This document shows, piece after piece, positions 34,670 to 46,597 of a DNA stretch of 64,000 nt. The stretch is from Malus domestica (lineage: Eukaryota; Streptophyta; Magnoliopsida; Rosales; Rosaceae): NCBI RefSeq assembly GCF_042453785.1, contig NC_091666.1:24262501-24326500 (forward strand), read 5' to 3'. Below the pieces are notes generated by a model. The model had not been told where the DNA came from and ran no database searches. It saw only the letters and a list, made by a program, of their open reading frames with translations. How positions within the stretch are numbered: the first letter of the stretch is position 1; each line of letters starts with the position of its first letter. The position numbers and the translations under genes are program-made.

Positions 34670-36909
34670 ATGGAGTGGAGGATAAAAATGGCCGACGGAT
34701 CATCTGAAGCTTTGGCTCCCACCGAGGCACGGGGGTGCCCCGGCATAGCATGTCTTGCCCTAAAGGGTCTGGTTGTAGGGTTTGTAATGAAAGTATGGAA
34801 CTTTCTGAAGAAAGCTTGGGACTTGGGACACAGTGATCCCAGAAAAGTGATCCACTGCCTCAAAGTTGGGATGGCACTCACTGTTGTCTCACTCTTTTAC
34901 TACTTGAGACCTCTCTATGAAGGTGTGGGAGGAAATGCCATGTGGGCAGTTATGACAGTTGTGGTTGTCTTCGAAAATACTATTGGTAAGTTACAAAATT
35001 TTTCTAATGTGTGTCTTTACACGCTAAAAGTTTAGCGCGATATTAGCTTCTTAGTGAAGCTCACAAGCCGAAAAACACCCATTGTTAAATTGTTAATGTG
35101 CACGCAGGTGCAACATTATGTAAAAGTATAAACAGAATATGTGGAACTTTTCTTGCCGGATTTCTTGCCATCGGCATCCATTGGATTGCAACTCGATCCG
35201 GGAAAGAATTCGAGCCGTTCATCACTGGAATATCTGTTTTCTTATTAGGTATGTAGTAGTCTTATTAATCTCATTTTATTTTGTGAGTAGCTATAAATAG
35301 TAGACTTATAAGTTCTAATGTGTTACTGTTATAATGTTATTGTTATTCTTTTTTTCTTCAGCTTCTGCAGCAACCTTTTCGAGATTCATACCTTCAGTGA
35401 AAGCTCGATTTGATTACGGTGCTATGATCTTCATCCTCACATTCAGCTTAGTTTCGGTGTCGGGTTACCGGGTGGATCAGTTATTCCACATGGCCAGCCA
35501 AAGAATGTCGACCATCGTCATTGGGACTTCCTTGTGCGCTGTCATAACCATGATCATTTGCCCCATTTGGGCTGGGGAGGAACTCTACATGCTCATCACT
35601 CGGAACATGGACAAGCTTGCCAATTCCTTAGATGGTACAAACTTTAATCCAATCCCATCAAGTTTAGGACAATTTAATCCCATCTTGTGTTTGCTGTCCT
35701 AGGACAATTTTGCTGACATTATAAAATTGTCCCACTATACTTTCAGCTTGTGTGGCAGATTATTTCAATGATAGTGGAGGCTTTGCTGGTAGTGACAAAG
35801 AATCTGACAAGAAATTGCTTGGCTACAAATGCGTTTTGGGGTCAAAGGGAGCAGAAGAATCCATGGTATGCAACATAAACATATATAATTTGATGGGTTA
35901 TTTGGTGTAACTTCCATTTTTTATTCAATAAAATTCTCTTGTATCATTGAAAAAAAATCTAACAATGGCATTTTCAATTCTATAGGCCAATTTTGCTAGA
36001 TGGGAGCCGGCACACGGCCGATTCAACTTTCGGCATCCATGGAAGCAATACCTCAAAATTGGGGCATCAATGCGTGACTGTGCTTATTGCATTGAGGCCC
36101 TCAACGGTTGTGTCACTTCGGAAAATAAGGTAATTCCAAGATCAGCAATCTACTAAAAGCAACTTTATTAGAAACATGTGTTGAAAGTTTAATAAAAATC
36201 CTAAGTGCTTCTTGAAAAATATTTGGAACTTGGATGTTGGAACTACAAGAAGCATTTACTAAGTGCTTCTCGAGAAAGGCACTTCCAAGTGCCTTTATAA
36301 CCAATAATTTTCTTTTTTGTTTCTTTCAATCCAACATTGTCAAAAGTGTTTTTAGTTATTTAAAAAAATGCTTTTATTATTTCATCACCAGCGCTAGAAT
36401 GACACAAACTGAACCTCTCTGATATGAATAAACAGGTCTCTGAGTTGACAAAGAAGCATATCAGCAACATTGCCATGAAAGTAAGCTCAGATTCTTCAAC
36501 AGTGATAAAAGAGCTAGCAAAGACTATGAAAACAATGAAGAAATCAACTGCAATAGATCTCCTAGTTGGAGAAATGAACAATGCAGTTCTGGAGCTCCAA
36601 GAGGACTTGAAATCTCTTCCTAACTTATTCATTAATCGACAGCCACAACTGCCGCAGGAATCCGATGATTGTCCCGAAAACAACAACACAAAAGCAGAAG
36701 CAGAAGCAGTTGCTCTCATGGACATAATTCCACTTGTGACTTTAGCTTCTCTGCTGATTGAAATTGTTGCAAGGATTGAAGGCATGGTAGGTGCAGTCGA
36801 GGAACTGGCTGAGCTGGCTGAGTTCAAGGCAGCCGGCGATCGGAAGGCGAATCAGAATCAGACTACTAACAAAGTTGTACCTGATCAACATGCCCTCCGA
36901 AGGGTCTGA
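34670..36909 (+). CDS. ALMT: Aluminium-activated malate transporter (ALMT family anion channel)
   Basis: Six exons with GT-AG borders: 34670-34985, 35108-35248, 35362-35634, 35747-35865, 35986-36129 and 36436-36909, giving 488 aa, normal for ALMT (about 450-540). The start is the first in-frame ATG ([10 protein letters not shown]); the frame is open further upstream but only from a TTG. The N-terminal half holds about six membrane segments (from [21 protein letters not shown] to [20 protein letters not shown]). The C-terminal half is cytosolic and helical and carries the diagnostic WEP motif ([10 protein letters not shown], residues about 287-296). ALMTs conduct malate and other anions across the plasma membrane or tonoplast in aluminium resistance, stomatal movement and vacuolar storage. 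Which subclade, membrane and stimulus apply cannot be decided from sequence alone. Confidence 0.94.
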
Positions 36910-37178
36910 GTTAGATTGTACATTGATTATTGTTCTTGGCAGATTGTGTTGTTGCAAGAAAGGTGGCAAGAAACATATACTACCGAGGTGGTGCTGTAAA
37001 TTATACCAATCCAACAACTTGGAACATAATTGAAAGTCTGTCAATTGATCAAACCTTAAATGGCATTTTATGTGTTTATGTGACTAGTTCTTACTTAGGA
37101 TAACTTAGGTTTGATTTTCATACGAATTGCAGTCCAAAATATTTTCGCAATGAGAATTTTGTTTTTTCAATTCCATTC

Positions 37179-37211
<33 letters not shown>

Positions 37212-37938
37212 AGTGTCAACATCCATTCCAAATTTCGAAAAATTTGAATTGAATTTTTTAATAATATGTTTCAAATTTCTTTAAATAATAACTTGAAATC
37301 TTGAATATGTCCAGCATTGAAAGGTCGGAATTAAAAATTCCTACTGAAAACATGAAGAAACTACATTGGTTAATAAATTCGCTTATAAGAGAAGAATAAG
37401 TAGAGTATTGCTTTGAAATAATTATTTCTAAAGTCAGTTATTGTGGGTAGTTTAAGTTTGAAAACTCGATGTGTATTTTATAACTTTAGAGCTTTCAGAA
37501 TTTTAATTTTGGCAAATTTTAGAATTTTGAATATCAAAATTGATTTGAGTGTCCCAAATTGAAAACTCTTGAATTGAAATAGGTCAAAATTTGAATTTCC
37601 AATTTAACCCGTGCCAAAATGAGTCGACTGACTATAATACAGTATGTGGAATAATGGTAGGTAGACCAACTTTTAGACCACATTTTCAAATTATATGATA
37701 TATTATCAATTAAAATAAGTACGTTAATCACCCTTTGAATAATAATCCAATAATAAATAACTACATCATTACAGTATGGCGGCAAATCCCTTGACCGCCT
37801 TAATTGGGCTTAGTGCATACATTTGGGCCTCTCTTATAACCCAAAGCAAAAAGAAACGAACGTTCCAGTCTTTGACGGTCCCTTCTCTCTCACTTCATAA
37901 CTCTCCAAAACCCCTTCGAAACTCGAAAACCTTCAGCC
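36910..37938. other. 3' region of ALMT and upstream region of the HIT zinc-finger gene
   Basis: Contains a poly-A run of about 30 bp (37180-37209) and AT-rich sequence. The last ~100 bp are the leader of the next gene. No TATA box stands out. Confidence 0.55.
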
Positions 37939-40329
37939 ATGGCGGAATCCATCATTACCTCAGAAAAACCCTCCACCTCGTCCCCTCTAGAACCTCCTTC
38001 CCGTATCGTCTGCCACGTGTATGTTCTTCTCCAAGCTCATCTCTCTTTCATCAACAAAGCGTGATAATTTATTTTATTTTTTTCTGGAAAATTTTCCGAT
38101 TTTGATTTATTCAATTTTTTGTTTTGTTTTTGTTTTTGTTTAATTGCAGCTGCCAGAAGCAATTTTCTCAGTACACATGCCCTCGATGCAACTCACGCTA
38201 CTGTTCTCTGCACTGCTACAAGGTATGTATGCTAATTTATACAGATTTAATTTAATTTAAAATATTTATTTTGTAATTTTGGTGTTTGATTGTTTTGAAA
38301 TTTGATTTGATTGAGCAGTCGCATAATCTCCGGTGCACCGAATCGTTTATGAAGGAGAATGTGGTGGGGGAGCTGGGGCAATTGGGGCCCGATGACGAAA
38401 CTAAACAGAAAATGCTGGACATACTGAAACGATTTCACTCTGAAGAAGAAGAAACTGATGACATGGATGATGATGATAATGCTGGTATGTTTTTATTTTG
38501 TTATTATAAGTTGGTGTTCTCATGTTTTTCGATGAAGTTTATGGCTTTCGAGTTTAATGACGTTTTTGGTGAGTTTTCGATACTTGAGATTTTGTATGTG
38601 CATTGTAAGATATAAGAGAAGTTTGTTATTGAGGGATTGCTAGAGCTTTGAACCAGGAATTAGGACTGGAATCTAGTTAGTTTTCGATAAATGTTTGGTG
38701 GTTCGGGTGGGTTTAAGGGTGGAGTGAACAATTGGATTGGTGATTTAATCCGTCGATGTTATGCTGATTACCGATTGTTTAGCAGTTGATGGCATATGCA
38801 AGTTTACTAAACTAGTAGATGTTTTATAGTTGAGTATAAATGAAGTAAGTAGGTCTCGTGTGATGCTAAATCGGGCCTGATTGATGATAGCAATAAGCGT
38901 AAGGCTGCCTTTAAATGAAATTGATAACTAGTATCGTAGTTGGTCGAAGGATAGGTTTTCCGTGTTTTATTGGCTTCCTAAGAGATATTCATTGTTTAAT
39001 TACGGTCCTTAAATGTTTTTTTTCTTCACAAATTTGGATATCTGACCGAAATCTAAACTTATTTTTCAGCAGGTTCTGCACTGTCTGAGGAGACTATTCA
39101 AAAAGTGCTGTCTGGTATGTTACTGTCCATCTTTTATTGATGTATTTAGCTTCTAGCTCTCAATTTCTTTCGTATCTTTCATTCATTTGATTTTACATTT
39201 TCAAAGAAACAGATATTTGCACTCCTTAGTTTATATTTGGAAGTTAAATTTAGCTCACGTCTACTGGATTATGCGTTCTCTGCTTTCCTCTATATGTCCT
39301 AAAGCTGACATGAGTCATTTTGCACTCCGTAGTTTTATACTTGCAAGTAGTAAATTTTAACTTATGTCTTTCTGGATTATGGGTTTCCTGCATTCCTCCA
39401 TATTTCCTAAAGCTGACATAAGTCGGTTGCCTTTAACCTTTGTAGGTGGTGAAGTTAGTCTGGATGATCTATCTACAGAAGAGAAGAAACTATTCCAAAG
39501 AGCTGTCGTTTCTGGGGAACTGAGCAAGATGATTAAGCCTTGGGATCCGTGGTGGTTGAAGCCTTCTGCCAGAACGATATCATTTAGCAAGGAAGGATCC
39601 CAACTTATCCAACCTCTTGTCAAAGACGATGAATCAATGTCACCCGAGGATAATTCAGAGAGCAATCAAGCGAGTGAGATTCCACCTGGGCCTGACACCG
39701 CACTGCCCCCAGTCAGCAAGCTGAGTTCCACAAAGCCATCACCGTCCTTAGCTGTTCATCTGGTTGACATCATATACAGCTACTGTTTCACACTCCGTCT
39801 TTACAATGGAGATTGGAAATCGGATGCCATAGGATCATCCATGGCGGTGCTTTCTGTCTCCAATGTACTGGGCCAGGGTGGGCAACCGGAGACTGTCCTG
39901 GAAGTGCTGTCTTATTGCTTGGAGAAGACCTGCTCCCCAGACTTCAAACATACAGGCGGCTTGCAATTTGGACTCGGTCTCATAGATGATGTAACAAGCC
40001 TATTAATGCTAGGAACACCCGCTTTGTTGTGCTTGCTCTGTGATCTGCAGAGGATGGTTCAGGCTGGGGAGAGGGATCTGAAGTCAGAGAAACCACGAAA
40101 GTTGTCACGGAGAACAGAAATTAGGAACAAGCTTAAGTTGGCCGAACGGAAAATTTATTTCATCATGTGTTGGGTGCACGAGCAAACCGGGGAAGTTTGG
40201 ACTCCCTTAGCAGCCATTGTAACGGCCGAAAAGAGTTCAGCTTTGAGTTATCAATCGGCTTCGAGGCCCGGGAAAGCGGAGAAGAAAGCCGAACCAAAGA
40301 GCAAGGTTTTGATTCAGGAGATTAGATGA
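37939..40329 (+). CDS. HIT-type zinc-finger protein, ZNHIT2-like
   Basis: Five exons: 37939-38018, 38150-38222, 38319-38484, 39073-39114 and 39446-40329, giving 414 aa. The zf-HIT motif is complete: C25, C28, C37, C40, C45, C49, H53, C57 (CHVCQKQFSQYTCPRC...YCSLHCYKSHNLRC). An acidic stretch (EEEETDDMDDDD) follows near residue 97. The long last exon encodes the conserved C-terminal region (WDPWWLKPSA, YCFTLRLYNGDW, a basic KPRKLSRRTEIRNKLKLAERK segment). Animal ZNHIT2 links the R2TP/HSP90 co-chaperone to U5 snRNP assembly; the plant role is inferred from that. Exon 4 has a NAGNAG acceptor (AG at 39069 or 39072), so forms with one extra alanine are possible. Confidence 0.9.
39216..39424. repeat. 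Tandem duplication in intron 4 of the HIT zinc-finger gene
   Basis: Two ~103-bp units starting TTTGCACTCC and ending CTAAAGCTGACAT(A/G)AGTC, diverged at several positions. Intronic and probably neutral. Confidence 0.8.
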
Positions 40330-40751
40330 AAAATAATAACATTGTAAGTTGTTGTAATCAAATTGTTTCTCCTTTTGAGTGTCTGTTATTGTAATTTGCA
40401 TGGGACTATGAGTAGTACAGAAGTTGAATAGATTGCGTAACACATGATCTCAGCCGAGAAGCAAAACGACGACGTTAAACCTTTTATTCCCCGCCGGCGT
40501 TAAACCTTTTAATTACCGGACAATGGCAATTCTGTTATTTCACAAAAAGTCACGGGACATTTTTGGCATTCCATCCAATACCTATATCTGTTGACCACCT
40601 GGTTGCGCTCCCGCGTATGCTCTCATAAACCTCCTCAGTAATCTAATTTCCCAGAGAAGAGAACCGACAATCCCAGAACGTCGTCGTATCGTTCTCGGCT
40701 CTCTCTCTCTCCCCGATTCGAACCAGGGAAAGCCCTAATCTGCGTGCAGAG

Positions 40752-43700
40752 ATGGTCGATGTGAACGACAAGTTAGCGTATTTCCAAGCGATCACAGGCC
40801 TCGAAGACTCCGATTTGTGCGTGGAGATCCTCACCGCCCATGGCTGGGACCTCGAGCTCGCGATCTCCTCCTTCACCACCACCTCGAACCATACACCTTC
40901 GCCGGAAGATCCATCTGCCGCCGGAACCTCCACAGTCTCCGATTCCGGCGGTGGGGACGGTCTTCGCTCCATTCCTCAACCGTCGTACCAATCTGGACAG
41001 TCGTCAAACGCCGTCGCGGCACCCGGTTTGGCTTGGAGGATCATAACTCTACCGATTTCTGTTATTTCTGGTAGTCTAGGTTTGATTTCTGGCGCGGTTG
41101 GGCTCGGGTTGTGGGCGGCGGGTGGAGTGCTATCGTACTCGCTCGGAATGATTGGGGTCGGGGCTGGTCGGGACGGTGAGGCCTCGGCCCGATTAGTGTC
41201 GGTGTCGGAGGTGGGGAATGAAGCAGCGCAGTTTGTAGCGAGGTTCGAGCAGGATTTTGGGACGAGGAGGCCGAATTTCGTCAGCGAAGGGTTTATGGAC
41301 GCCCTGCAGAGGTCGAGGAACTCGTTCAAGCTGTTGTTCGTATACTTGCACTCGCCAGACCATCTTGATACGCCGTCTTTTTGTGAGAGGACTTTGTGCT
41401 CCGAGATGTTGGTGGATTATATCAATGAGAATTTCGTGTCGTGGGGAGGGAGCATTCGGGCTAGTGAAGGCTTCAAGATGAGTAATAGTTTGAAGGCCTC
41501 GAGATATCCCTTCTGTGCCGTCGTTATGGCTGCCACGAACCAGAGGATCGTGCTGCTTCAGCAGGTATATGATTCTTTGCTTGCTTTATTTCCATATAAG
41601 AATTATCGGTAGGATACAGAATTGATTGCTCTATAGATTGAATTGATTTTGATCAGTAGGTTTAAATATTATATCATTTGTTGTTGGTAATGGATTGGAA
41701 GATCTTAGGGCGGAACTTTGAATTATCAGTGTCAATCTTTGTTCGATATTGGGGATGAAGATGGAGGTTTGGAAGGTAATGTCTGACATTGTATCTTCGT
41801 AGGGAGACATACTGAAACTAGAGGTTTCTCGGCATAAAATTCCAATCTGAGTGGTTATTACCTATCATCACGATTTATCGAATACACGTTTGGCTCATTA
41901 TATGCGACTCTTTTCTGTTTCTTTTCTTGTAAATGAGTTGACCAGTCAGTAGTAGTGATTCATGGGGTTTAACTGGGAAGCTTACAGAGCGGTGTTTTTT
42001 AGCGGACTAAGGATTGTTCATTTGCTTTCCCCATTCGGTTGCTCATAGTGCTACAAACATCCCTTTTCATGCAATGTTAGCAGCAGAAACATTGCTCAGC
42101 ATGTTCATTTTGGTGTGAGTGATGTTAGCATTAAAAATGATTATATGGTGGGTTGATCGGTGTTAATGGTCACCGGCAGAAACATGGTAGACATTTACAT
42201 GCTGGTGTGGTTTAGTTTTCTGATATTTTTTAGTGGACTAAGGATTGTTCATTTGCTTTCCCCATTCGGTTGTTCATAGTGCTACAAACATCCCTTTTCA
42301 TGCAATGTTAGCAGCAGAAACATTGCTCAGCATGTTCATTTTGGTGCGAGTGATGTTAGCATTAAAAATGATTATATGGTGGGTTGATTGGTGTTAATGG
42401 TCACCGGCAGAAACATGGTAGACATTTACATACTGGTGTGGTTTAGTTTTCTGATTCTTCGTCTGTTCTTCTGTTTTCCATCCCTAGAGTTTCTACCGCA
42501 GTGACTGAAACTTAATATTTTGGGAATTTTCCTTTGTTGCTTTTTTCCCATAAACATTGAAAGCATGTTTATTTTGGTGCAAAAGTAGGCACTCCTTTTT
42601 TAGATTAGAATGTAGGATGGATTCTATTGGAGGGATAAAAGGCTCAACCGAAAAGTTGAAAGGATAACTATTAGAAAATTTCTGCTATTGTGTTTCTGAA
42701 GATGCTATTAATTTGAAGTTGTTGATTGACCAATATGATCTGTGCATAAGATTTTTTGTGTTTCACTCACGTTTTTATCTTGAAAATTGCTGCTCAGTTC
42801 TAAATCAATGATATTGGAGCTTTAGCTTTTATTTTGACTGGTCATGTTCCTTGGGGAATATGGTGAATCATGTACAGAAATTTTGTCGCACTTTATCTTG
42901 GACGGTAACTAAGTATTATGGTTGCTATTACAGATTAGGTGGACGGTGAATTTGTTATTGAGCTATAAGCTATTCTATAGCTTGGTATGAACATTTTGTT
43001 TTATACCCTACTTTGGACGTGGTTTCCTCTTTAAGTGATGCATCTTGAACTTGAAGTTTTTCTTTCTAGAGTATTAGATAATAGTTGGATTTTGATGTTC
43101 TTATTCTTGACCATATTTCCCTATTTTCCTTTTCAACTGTATGGTAACTAAATATGGATGATATCTATTTTTGTTGTTCATTTTATCCATAACGACAATC
43201 ATTTTCATGTTTGGTAGGTTGAAGGGCCGAAGTCTCCTGAAGAAATGCTCTCAATACTAAATAGAGTGGTTGAAGAAAGTGCTTCTGTTCTTGGTGTAGC
43301 AAGGCATGAGGCAGAAGAAAGGAGAATGAACATTCGTTTAAGGGAGGAGCAAGATGCTGCTTATAGAGCAGCACTTGAAGCTGATCAGGTATGTTAATAG
43401 TTTAACCTAATTTCATGCTCCCTTTACCCTATCACGTGACAGACAAAGGCTTTAGGTTTTTGGAAACTCTTAGGTTGTTCTTTTCTCATTCCCTTATTGT
43501 TATGTTCATTTGCTTCAGGCGAGGGAAAACCAGAGGAGGGAAGAGCAAGAACGTTTAGAAAGAGAAGCTGCTGAAGCTGAGCAGAAGCGCCAGGAAGAAG
43601 AAGAGGCTCTTGAAAGAGCAGCACAGGAAGCTGCGGAGAAAGAAGCTGCATTAGCTAGGATGCGGCAGGAAAAAGCCTTGTCACTTGGTGCCGAACCTGA

Positions 43701-44205
43701 AAAAGGACCTGACGTTACACAGGTAATCCTTCTTGCATTTTTGCTTAAATTCTCTCTTGTTATTTTCTTGTACATTTTGAATGTATAGATGTTTCTGATA
43801 ACTTCTATGATGTGAACATACGTTCAGTTGAGTATGTTTAGATATCATTCATGGACATTCTAGTCGTATGCACCTTTTATACTGGGTCGCAAATCCCATT
43901 AGTCCTTGTTTTGTCCGAGATACTAGTTATTTAACCTAATGTATGCATGGTTATGTTTTCATTTGGTAAACCAGGTTGTGGTCCGGTTCCCAACTGGACA
44001 ACGCAAGGAAAGGAGATTCCACAGCACTGCATTAATCCAAAATCTCTATGATTTTGTTGATTCTTTGGGTTGTCAAGACGCTGAGAACTACAGTTTGGTG
44101 TCGAACTTCCCTCGAGTCGTATACGGACCAGAGAAGTTGTCTTTATCCTTGAAAGAAGCAGGATTGCATCCACAGGCCAGTCTTTTTCTGGAGCTGAATT
44201 CTTGA
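40752..44205 (+). CDS. PUX10: UBX-domain protein PUX10-like (UBA-UAS-UBX, lipid-droplet type)
   Basis: Four exons: 40752-41564, 43218-43388, 43519-43722 and 43975-44205, giving 472 aa, close to Arabidopsis PUX10. Domains in order: UBA-like (residues about 5-45, LAYFQAITGLEDSDLCVEIL); a hydrophobic hairpin (about 92-137, Gly/Leu/Ile-rich) expected to insert in the lipid-droplet monolayer; a UAS thioredoxin-like domain (about 165-275); a Glu/Arg/Ala coiled coil (about 290-380); and a C-terminal UBX (about 393-472) with the NFPR loop that contacts CDC48. Known PUX10 recruits CDC48 to lipid droplets to extract ubiquitinated oleosins; the same role is inferred here. The gene starts about 420 bp after the preceding stop codon, in the same direction. 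Confidence 0.95.
41994..42455. repeat. 231-bp tandem duplication in PUX10 intron 1
   Basis: The units (about 41994-42224 and 42225-42455) are nearly identical: each runs from TAG(C/T)GGACTAAGGATTG through CATCCCTTTTCATGCAATG to GTGTGGTTTAGTTTTCTGAT, with only a few substitutions seen. This is recent for an intron. Confidence 0.92.
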
Positions 44206-46302
44206 GAACTTTAATGCACGCATCGTGGTTTGTTATCAAAATTCAGTAGAGATGATTCCTGCAAGCTGCAACTAGGGTTTAATTTATTTTTGCATCTCTA
44301 TACATAGCAACTATGTCGATTTTATTAGAACGATATGACTAGTTAAGATAGATGACGATGATGATATGTGGATGTGCAGTTTGTTTCCGTTGCAAATTCT
44401 TTCAAACACGCGACCCCCAAAATGGAAGCGGATTGAAATAACGATACTGACTATATAGATTTGAAAATCTAAATAAGCTCTTCCATTCGTTTCTCTGTTT
44501 GATGTGATTAATGATTACTTTGTGATGTTGCCTCGTCCCGTCCATTTCATTTCTTGATAGAGCTGTTGAATTTCGAACTTCAGAGATGAGTGCCGGGCAA
44601 GAACCAAGTTAGCAATGCATCATTACGACTATGAACAACCCATGTCGGCAGATCTTTGTCAACTTTGTTGTCCTAACGGTTCATTGTTCGTAATTTAAAT
44701 TTCATAATCAACTGAACTGTGTTGATCTAACGGTTCGTTGAGCACAACCATGCCACATGCAACCATCGTCAACGTCGATCAGACTTGAACCGGAGATCTT
44801 CGACTGACGTGATTACTGTACTCGTAATCATCATAACTTTACCCCTATCTTACGTGCTTAAGGACGTCGTGGTTGTGTACCAAACTCCATGAAAATTGTG
44901 GGTGCATTTCAACACCCTACTTAAAATTGTGCTAAGTGGATAAATAATTGAAATGTAATGCGCACGTTGTGGTTTTGAATCATCCAGACCGTCAGATGTA
45001 AAGATTTCATATGTCGATACATGGTAAAAAAATAAATAAAAAAACTAAGATTATGCTTCTACATAACCGAAAGTCGCCATATAGTTGGAAAGGTAGTGGC
45101 TGTGGAGAACATAGTTGGAAATGTCGTGATATACAAACCAAGTCCAAGTCATACGTAACTTGTTTCTTTGTTGAAAATCTTAAATCTCTTATGGTTGATT
45201 CTAACTTTTTTGTATGGTCAATATATTCGTCGCGTTCCATGACGTTGAAAGAGCAAAAATGTAGTACTATACATACGCCACATCAATAACTTAAGTTCAA
45301 ATTACATTTCATCTTTTGAAATATTACACCAGAGATTAAGAATCATCTTAAAATCAAAAAACAAACTTTGTTGTCTTTTGATCATTTCTCCATTAGACTT
45401 TAATCTTACTTCCTTTATTTCTTCGCTTTCCCAAAGCTACAAGATTTGAGACAACACCAAATTTTGATTCTATTAAATTCGTAATATTCAAAAATCGAAT
45501 TAATTTCCTCACTACAAAAGTTAGTAACACCTTTTCATGTCATCCCTTTCCCCGCCATTTCCCTTTTCTTGTCAGTTTTCTTAAATTTATTTCAATTTTC
45601 AATCGATATATGTTTCTAAAATAGTTGTGAAGTATCAACATTTTTTTATGTACCTGAAACATAATTATATGACAGTACTGTTTTACTTAAATAATAACAT
45701 GTACAAACACGTGGTGTGCGAAGATTGTGAAAGAATCCTAGTACATAGTTTTGGAATAAATAAAAAATAGAACAAATATACGAAAAAAAAGAAAAAAAAA
45801 ATATAGATTTTAATGTTTTACCAGAACTCCAATTTCAACTTTTCCAACCTTTTCAGGACACCGTGATTAATTAAATCAAAGATTAATTTACTAATATTTT
45901 TGCTGATCAGTAGATTAATTTTACTAATACGCTCCGAGCTGAGTTGTCTTCCCCTAATCAACCTCCTAATTCCTAAATTAAATTAAAGTTAAATTAATTA
46001 AAATTAAATAATTAAATTTCCAAGTAGAAGTCGAGAAGAACAGTGTGTACCATCTAATCATAGAGAGAGAGAAGGACTCCACCGGAACACCTCTTCCGAT
46101 CCAAAAATCAAAATCCCTAGAAATCCCAATCCAACACCATCACAATGCCCCACTCAACCCTACATTTACCCCTCTCCTCCCAATCGCAATCCCTAGGGTT
46201 CCATCTCCAATCGCTCTCGCTCTCTCCGCAGCTCGATTTCTGCACTCTAGGGTTTTCTTAGGGTTCTGAGAGTCCCCAATTTCGCCTCTCCAGCTCGAAA
46301 GA
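44206..46302. other. Intergenic region between PUX10 and WNK
   Basis: AT-rich and without a recognised gene. The end (about 46060-46300) is C-rich and looks like a WNK leader, with CCCTAG and CTCTC motifs. Confidence 0.55.
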
Positions 46303-46520
46303 ATGCAGATAGCACCATGGCTGAGTCTCGGATAGGTTTGACAATGTGGAGCTCCGTCGCGAACCCGAATTCAGGTACGGAATTCGGGGACATGTGGTTT
46401 ATCGGCTGCCGCTTTCGTCTTCGTTCGACGTTCGACTCGTACTCCGTCGCTTGCGAGGCGTTTTCTGAACACTATTGTAATCTGATTCCGGTTGGGATTG
46501 TTAAGCGCAAGAAGCTTTGA
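46303..46520 (+). other. Overlapping upstream ORFs in the WNK leader
   Basis: Two ATGs precede the WNK start. One opens an 11-codon frame (46303-46335). The other, in a strong context (CACCATGG, 46317), opens a 67-codon frame ending at 46520. A GT donor (CAG/GTACGG, 46375) and an AG acceptor (46592) just before the main ATG suggest a leader intron, which would change the second frame. They may limit translation of the kinase. Confidence 0.4.
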
Positions 46521-46597
46521 TAGTTTTGTGAAGAATCGTTTCCGTCTTAAAAAAAGTTTGCTTCTTTCGGGAGATTTTTTTGTGTGTTTTTAGGGTT

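Noticed and set aside
39364-39445. Alternative start of the HIT zinc-finger last exon within the intron
   Set aside because: It reads through a good AG acceptor at 39445 and into the duplicated intronic block; the joined five-exon model keeps the family's domains.
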